Positions 59,558-64,000 of a stretch of DNA of 64,000 nt are shown one piece after another. The stretch covers positions 1 to 64,000 of the forward strand of contig CAZAJB010000001.1 in NCBI GenBank assembly GCA_964485345.1, read 5' to 3'. Positions within the stretch are counted from its first letter, which is position 1. Each line of letters begins with the position of its first letter. A program made the position numbers and the translations under genes. The DNA comes from UBA5420 sp964485345. GTDB taxonomy: Bacteria; Bacillota; Limnochordia; Darwinibacteriales; Darwinibacteriaceae. The notes under the pieces were generated by a model that worked only from the letters and a program-made list of their open reading frames with translations, did no database searches and was not told where the DNA came from.

Positions 59558-60265
59558 CTATTCGCTGTACAGATCGAGGATGCGTTTGACTAACATGTTC
59601 ACCTCATCAATCGCTTCTCGAACCTTCAGTGCTGCATCGCTAGAACCAACGGAAAGGTTGCGAATCTCCTGGGCAACGATCTCAAAGCCACGCCCATGCT
59701 CCCCTGCACGTGCCGCTTCAATCGAGGCATTGAGGGCCACCAAGTTCGTCTGTTTGGCAATGTTGGTGATCGAGTTCATCAGATGAGAAATCCGCTCTGG
59801 AATCACAGCCAGATCTTCCACCATTCTTTGTGAAAGCTCCTGTTCAGCTGCGATCTTCTCGTAGGCAGCCTTGACATCAAGCTCCAAGCGTTTCTCCTCA
59901 TTGATGTTCCTCCACACCACAACATTGGCCACATGCTTGCCCTCTGGACTCCTAACTGCTGCCGCAGTGAGGCGAGCGTAAAAGTTCCCGATCTGCACGT
60001 AACCTGTATGAGGCAGTCTCTTAGGATCGCTGAGGATACCACCCACTCTACCAAAGTCCTTGTGGTAACGACCTATGTTAGCACCTACCATACGGTCTGG
60101 ATCAACTTTGGTAACAGAGCTCATTTCTGTGAATAACTCTCTGGCACTCGGACTCATCCAGACCATATTGTGCTTCAAGTCGGAGATCATGACATTCTCG
60201 CCTAGAGCAGACAAGATCCAATCACTTTCAATGCGAAGATTCTCCAAATGTGAATTCAGCGCCAC
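59558..60265 (-). CDS. Soluble PAS / methyl-accepting chemotaxis-type signalling protein
   Basis: 235-residue cytoplasmic protein with no membrane segment. The N-terminal part (about 20-120: LGENVMISDLKHNMVWMSPS, ARLTAAAVRSPEGKHVANVV) is a PAS-like sensor. The C-terminal part is a short MCP signalling tip (NSITNIAKQTNLVALNASIE, AARAGEHGRGFEIVAQEIRN). It is far shorter than a full chemoreceptor, so it may be a small soluble sensor that acts on CheA/CheW or another partner. No che genes are in the window. Confidence 0.85.
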   Translation of the reverse strand: MALNSHLENLRIESDWILSALGENVMISDLKHNMVWMSPSARELFTEMSSVTKVDPDRMVGANIGRYHKDFGRVGGILSDPKRLPHTGYVQIGNFYARLTAAAVRSPEGKHVANVVVWRNINEEKRLELDVKAAYEKIAAEQELSQRMVEDLAVIPERISHLMNSITNIAKQTNLVALNASIEAARAGEHGRGFEIVAQEIRNLSVGSSDAALKVREAIDEVNMLVKRILDLYSE

Positions 60266-60293
60266 TTTGTACCCTCCTTATAGCGGATCCCAT

Positions 60294-61004
60294 CTATTGC
60301 AAGCTCAGCACTTTACTCGGAACATTAGTAATAATGCTATCAACCTTGTTTCGTGTTGCCTGTTCAACATCCATCGCCTCATCCACAGTCCAGACATTCA
60401 CCATCATGCCATTGGCCTGAGCTGCTTGAACGAGGTCAGGAATCATTGTCTTATGGTGCGGATGGAGCGCAGAAGCCCCAATGCTCTTAGCATAGATCCA
60501 AGGGTTAACCAAGCCACAATTGTAAAGAATACCGGTTCGAGCCTGTGGCCGAATCCCTTTTATGTGTACCAAAGCGTAGTGATTGAAAGACGAGATGATG
60601 GTTCTCTCCCACAGCGAATACTCATCGATCAGGAGAGCCAACGCTTCGTTAAGCTGATCAAAGCCTAGGGCTGCTTTTGTCTCCACATTCAGCAAGACAT
60701 TGCGATCTCGGATCAGCTCCAGAACCTCTCGCAAGCTAGGTAGTTTTGTGCCTGAAAACTCAGGAGAAAACCAAGAACCTGCGTCGAATTCTCTAAGCTC
60801 TGCTAGTGTGTGGCCCTCTACAGAACCTTTACCATTTGTGGTTCGCTCCAAAGTAGAATCATGGATCACCACAACTTCGCCATCTTTCGTTAAGTGAACA
60901 TCAAGCTCTATACCGCCTGAGCCAGCCTCCAGAGCCAACTCAAAAGCAGGCATCGTGTTTTCTGGTGCTTTACTCGAGTATCCTCGGTGTGCCATAACGA
61001 TCAT
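60294..61004 (-). CDS. Glycerophosphodiester phosphodiesterase
   Basis: 236-residue GDPD TIM barrel hydrolysing glycerophosphodiesters to glycerol-3-phosphate and an alcohol. Motifs: MAHRGYSSKAPENTMPAFEL with the catalytic His, GGIELDVHLTKDGEVVVIHD with metal Glu/Asp and His, and VNVWTVDEAMDV. I start at ATG 61004 (MIVMAHRG) with GGGAG eight bases upstream; the open frame to 61244 overlaps dapF in antiparallel coding sense and lacks similarity. Confidence 0.93.
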   Translation of the reverse strand: MIVMAHRGYSSKAPENTMPAFELALEAGSGGIELDVHLTKDGEVVVIHDSTLERTTNGKGSVEGHTLAELREFDAGSWFSPEFSGTKLPSLREVLELIRDRNVLLNVETKAALGFDQLNEALALLIDEYSLWERTIISSFNHYALVHIKGIRPQARTGILYNCGLVNPWIYAKSIGASALHPHHKTMIPDLVQAAQANGMMVNVWTVDEAMDVEQATRNKVDSIITNVPSKVLSLQ

Positions 61005-61027
61005 ACTTACCGCTCCCTCTCTACCCT

Positions 61028-61837
61028 TCAAATATCGATACTGCCTGAAAAGACTCTTACCGCTGGTCCTGCCATGAATACATGGTTGTCTAGGCCTCCA
61101 TGAATAGCGAGGACACCCCCTGGCAACGAGACCCTGATTGCCCCCACCGTAAGCTCTTGGGTCAGGCCCAGTCTTGACGCCACAACCGCTGCTGCGCAGG
61201 CTCCAGTGCCACAGGCCAATGTGGGCCCGGCTCCCCGTTCCCATACCCTGACCTTAAGGTGATTAGGACTCAGCACTTGTGTAAACTCAATGTTTGCACC
61301 CTGCGGCCACACTTCGGCTGTCTCTAAGCGAGGCCCCCAGGTAGCGAAATCCAGCGCTGCAAGGTCATCAACAAAGACCACTGCATGGGGATTTCCTATT
61401 GACAGGGGATATGCTGTCCAAGAAACGCCATGCGACAGAACCTCCACCTCACCACCTTGAGACAAGGAAAAATCGGGTTCACCCATGTCCACGACATACC
61501 ATTCGTCAGCTGTGCGTATTTCCTTCCTACCGCTTAAGGTGCCCACCTCGATCACAGGACCTTGAGCCAAACCTTCTTGCAGCAGGTAGTGGGCCATACA
61601 GCGAATTGCGTTCCCGCACATTTCCGCCTCTGTACCATCGGCATTAAAAATTCGCATCGTATAGAGGCCGACGTCCTTGGTAATCAGCACCAATCCATCG
61701 GCACCTATGCCAAGTTGGCGATGACACAAAGCTTTAGCGAGCATTTCGCCTCTTGGTAACAGATTTCCTCCAAAGTCTTCCATGAAAATAAAGTCATTAC
61801 CCAACCCATGATACTTAGTAAATTGCGCCACATCCAT
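61028..61837 (-). CDS. dapF: Diaminopimelate epimerase
   Basis: Interconverts LL- and meso-diaminopimelate for peptidoglycan and lysine, a PLP-independent two-cysteine racemase. The 269-residue protein has the first catalytic Cys in AEMCGNAIRCMAHYLL and the second in TLACGTGACAAAVVA. The N-terminus, FTKYHGLGNDFIFMED, is diagnostic. With dapB at the other end of the window it belongs to the same pathway but to a separate locus. Confidence 0.97.
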   Translation of the reverse strand: MDVAQFTKYHGLGNDFIFMEDFGGNLLPRGEMLAKALCHRQLGIGADGLVLITKDVGLYTMRIFNADGTEAEMCGNAIRCMAHYLLQEGLAQGPVIEVGTLSGRKEIRTADEWYVVDMGEPDFSLSQGGEVEVLSHGVSWTAYPLSIGNPHAVVFVDDLAALDFATWGPRLETAEVWPQGANIEFTQVLSPNHLKVRVWERGAGPTLACGTGACAAAVVASRLGLTQELTVGAIRVSLPGGVLAIHGGLDNHVFMAGPAVRVFSGSIDI

Positions 61838-61856
61838 CCTCCCCTCAGCTTACTAT

Positions 61857-63143
61857 CTACAATAGATGAGTGGCTATCTTTTCTACTGCCTTTAGGAGAT
61901 CGTCCATGTCCTCCTCCGTCACTAGATGATTCAGGTGAATCTGTACAGCTCGGCCTAGAAGATTTAGTGTGAAGGGGCAGGTGTTTTCGGAGTACTCGAT
62001 CTCCTCTTCAGGCCTCAGGCTCCACGGATAATGCCCGCCCCAGGGATCGCGCTTGGCCAGAAGAAACTCCCAATTCACGTAGATATGTTGATCATTCGCT
62101 GCTCCGTCATAGATTTGGGCTGCTTGGATCCCTTCTGCTGTCAAGGCCTCCGCAACGCCATGAGCTTGCTGCCCATCGAGAACATAGAAGATCAGGCTGA
62201 GACCCAAGTCGTTCTCTGTGCCAAAAACTGGCGATAACTGGATCTTGGGCTGCTTCTTCAGTTCCGAGATGATCCTTTGCTTATTGCTCTTGGTCCGCTG
62301 CAAAATACGGGGCATTTTCCCGAGCTGACCATGGGATAAGGCGGCCTGTAGTTCCGTAAGCCGGTAATTCTGCCCCGGAAACGCAGGAACCTTCCTCTCG
62401 ATGAAGCGAAACTGGTAACCGGCACCATCATGATACAGAACGGCGCGCTGCCACAACTCTTCCGAGTTGGTGACCAGCATACCTCCTTCGCCGGTTGTGA
62501 TCACTTTTGATTGCTGCAAACTGAAGCAACCGATATCACCGATGGACCCTAACATACGTCCTTGATACATGCCCCCATTAGCCTGAGCTGCATCTTCGAT
62601 CACTCGAATGTCATATTTCCTGGCTAAGGACATGATCTCATCCATGGCCGCGGAGATACCCCGCATATGCACCACAATCACGGCCTTTGTTCTTGCTGTG
62701 ATCTTCCTTGCCATATCCGCAGGATCCAAAGTCAAGGTCTCATCGATCTCACAGAGCACAGGAACCGCTCCAACTATGGTAACGGCAGCAGCAGTGGCTA
62801 CCCAGGTATAGGCAGGAATCATCACTTCGTCGCCTGGCCCCACGCCACAAGCCACTAGGGCGCAGATTAGGGCCGACGTTCCCGAGTTGACTGCCAGCGC
62901 GTAATTTGTTCCTAGGAAGCTCCTGTATTCGCTTTCCAGAGCGCTACACTCTGACGATTCGAGGCCCACGGAGAGATAGCGGAAGATTCTTTTTTTCTCC
63001 AGCACCTGCAACACTTTATTCTTCTCCTCGGCCCCTAATTCTTCGCTACCCATGTATTTCGAAACCCACGGTTTGGTGCGGACCGGTGCACCACCGTAGA
63101 TAGCCAGCTTATCCATTGCTTTCATCTCCATTCCTTTCTCCAT
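61857..63143 (-). CDS. DegT/DnrJ/EryC1/StrS-family PLP aminotransferase
   Basis: 428-residue PLP enzyme related to sugar and scyllo-inosose aminotransferases. LAIYGGAPVRTKPWVSKY precedes the fold; VNSGTSALICALVACGVGPG binds the cofactor phosphate, DIRVIEDAAQANGG contains the PLP-nitrogen Asp, and the PLP Lys is in SLQQSKVITTGEGGMLV. The substrate may be a keto-sugar or cyclitol; the neighbour downstream in sequence is a partial reductase. The first ATG is at 63143; start at the ATG before DKLAIYGG is also possible. Confidence 0.85.
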   Translation of the reverse strand: MEKGMEMKAMDKLAIYGGAPVRTKPWVSKYMGSEELGAEEKNKVLQVLEKKRIFRYLSVGLESSECSALESEYRSFLGTNYALAVNSGTSALICALVACGVGPGDEVMIPAYTWVATAAAVTIVGAVPVLCEIDETLTLDPADMARKITARTKAVIVVHMRGISAAMDEIMSLARKYDIRVIEDAAQANGGMYQGRMLGSIGDIGCFSLQQSKVITTGEGGMLVTNSEELWQRAVLYHDGAGYQFRFIERKVPAFPGQNYRLTELQAALSHGQLGKMPRILQRTKSNKQRIISELKKQPKIQLSPVFGTENDLGLSLIFYVLDGQQAHGVAEALTAEGIQAAQIYDGAANDQHIYVNWEFLLAKRDPWGGHYPWSLRPEEEIEYSENTCPFTLNLLGRAVQIHLNHLVTEEDMDDLLKAVEKIATHLL

Positions 63144-63212
63144 TTTATCTGTTCTTGATCATTTCAGCAATTCCTCTCATCATCAAACAAAGGCTGACGG
63201 TGTTGGAATAGT

Positions 63213-63239
63213 AAAACCGGGAGAAGCTCCCCCGGTTTT
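63213..63239 (-). terminator. Terminator after the AAR-like gene
   Basis: Minus strand: a 9-bp perfect stem AAAACCGGG/CCCGGTTTT with a 9-base loop GGAGCTTCT, immediately past the TAA at 63241. Confidence 0.7.
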
Positions 63240-63240
63240 C

Positions 63241-64000
63241 TTAACGCTTCACTCGATTCCAGACGCTCGGATCCAATGGGCGGTCAAAGTTCCTAAATCC
63301 AGCTAAGGAAAAGCCTTGCTTGCGAGCAAGTCCACGCATCATCTCCAACTGTTTCAGGTTGAGATCCGCGCCGAGGCTCGTATGCTCATAGTGTTTTTCT
63401 AAAGCCAACATCATTGTCTCAGACATACAGGCAAACCCGGTCCCCTCTTCAAAACCGAAGTTCCAGCCCAAATCAGGAGAATTGGGCATGCTGATGACTC
63501 CTCCATCGATGACTAACACATCAGGTCGCTCTTCTAACACCTCTTCACTGACATTGCTAGGCCTTGACATATCACAGACAACGGCACCACACTTCAGACT
63601 TTTAGGAGTGATCAAACGTTCTAGACTGCTCGTGGCCACCATAAGTACATCAGCCTCGGGCAGATACCTCTCTAGTTCAACGGTGATCTGGAGTGGTGCT
63701 CCGTTCCCCAAAAGATTTCTAGCATATTCTATCCACAGCGCCAAGCTATCGTCCTTAGAGGGAAGACCCTGCAAACCTCTGACATAGGAACCAAGGCTAC
63801 CGGCTGCAAAAGGATGCCCACCATCTCCTAGGTCCTTTAGGTGCTGAAGAATCTCTACTACCACCTTGAGCATGCGATGCTCACTTTTTTCCCGCCGGGC
63901 AGGATTACCCACCAGTACCAGTCGGTGTACTTGCTCGGATAGAAGAATAGCCAGTGCTTTCCCAATAGCTCCACCTGCGCCCACAACTAATCCCGTAGCG
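63241..64000 (-). CDS. Acyl-ACP-reductase-like Rossmann dehydrogenase (partial)
   Basis: The frame runs off the window end; about 253 residues are visible. A glycine-rich loop ATGLVVGAGGAIGKALAILL opens the visible part, with a polar segment (VATSSLERLITPKSLKCGAV), IDGGVISMPNSPDLG and ACMSETMMLALEKHYEHTS after it. The last two, and EMMRGLARKQGFSLAGF, resemble the C-terminal part of cyanobacterial-type fatty acyl-ACP reductase (AAR). Function in this organism is unknown; the missing N-terminus would decide it. Confidence 0.65.
   Translation of the reverse strand, partial: ATGLVVGAGGAIGKALAILLSEQVHRLVLVGNPARREKSEHRMLKVVVEILQHLKDLGDGGHPFAAGSLGSYVRGLQGLPSKDDSLALWIEYARNLLGNGAPLQITVELERYLPEADVLMVATSSLERLITPKSLKCGAVVCDMSRPSNVSEEVLEERPDVLVIDGGVISMPNSPDLGWNFGFEEGTGFACMSETMMLALEKHYEHTSLGADLNLKQLEMMRGLARKQGFSLAGFRNFDRPLDPSVWNRVKR

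Noticed and set aside
61005..61244. An 80-residue N-terminal extension of the GDPD
   Set aside because: It overlaps dapF coding sequence, has no similarity to the family and the ATG at 61004 has a good ribosome site.
1..64000. CRISPR arrays, tRNA or rRNA genes, insertion sequences
   Set aside because: I scanned for repeated spaced units, tRNA-like cloverleafs and transposase frames and saw none. Apart from the sigK recombinase there is no mobile-element gene; a short or degenerate item could still be missed by eye.

Overview
The window is a gene-dense chromosomal segment of an endospore-forming Firmicute, probably an anaerobic amino-acid and sugar fermenter. It carries spo0A, spoIVB, the eight-gene spoIIIA operon, a split sigK, dipicolinate synthase, spore-lytic and deacetylase genes, OLE RNA and a methylaspartate (glutamate mutase) cluster. 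A protein with a signal peptide and a beta-barrel-like body ending in an aromatic residue (3136-4377) hints at a two-membraned spore-former such as the Limnochordia. That placement is inference. Almost everything is on the minus strand. The exceptions are a GH18-like gene, two genes inside the sigK element, a small ORF and three M42 peptidases.

Layout. 1-9.8 kb: dpaB (cut by the window edge), dpaA, dapB, a general stress protein, ymxH, the barrel-like protein, a dUTPase, an M16 peptidase, an SH3/GH18-like protein, two polysaccharide deacetylases and a LysM/SleB hydrolase. 9.8-13.1 kb: a MraY-like protein, a GT2, SteB and SteA, a cell-division/envelope cluster. 13.1-25.5 kb: spo0A, then an inserted glutamate-to-mesaconate/citramalate cluster, then spoIVB, recN and argR. 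25.4-37.0 kb: nadK, tlyA, dxs, oapA, OLE RNA, ispA, xseB, xseA, a TsaD-like gene, nusB, an Asp23/AmaP trio, accC and accB. 37.1-44.5 kb: spoIIIAH to spoIIIAA, a CD1247-like protein, efp, an M24 aminopeptidase and a small ORF. 44.6-51.1 kb: yqeH, yqeG and sigK interrupted by a 4.0-kb element. 51.1-64 kb: two ECF S components, small ORFs, tldE/tldD, a GIY-YIG protein, three M42 peptidases, a soluble chemoreceptor-like protein, a GDPD, dapF, a DegT aminotransferase and a partial acyl-ACP-reductase-like dehydrogenase.

The most notable observations are these. (1) sigK is split by a very compact (about 4002 bp) skin-like element. Its ends can be read to the base: a central GA dinucleotide with perfect 10-bp inverted arms in the joined element end. 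Its cargo is maltose phosphorylase plus beta-phosphoglucomutase, with a LacI-type operator. Its serine recombinase is short and its reading frame runs across the att site. (2) spoIVB is fused in frame to the glutamate mutase sigma subunit, and a perfect 12-bp terminator hairpin with a T9 tail sits inside the joined reading frame. (3) The methylaspartate pathway genes lie between spoIVB and spo0A, which are usually adjacent, and this Spo0A has a degenerate receiver domain. (4) The 790-bp non-coding gap between ispA and oapA fits OLE RNA and has its own strong sigma-A-type promoter.

Functional links. DapB, DpaA/B and DapF feed dipicolinate and peptidoglycan precursors. Spo0A, SpoIVB, SpoIIIA and SigK form the developmental cascade, with sigma-E-like promoters visible upstream of spoIIIAA and the sigK 5' half. 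The glutamate cluster and maltose phosphorylase supply fermentative carbon.
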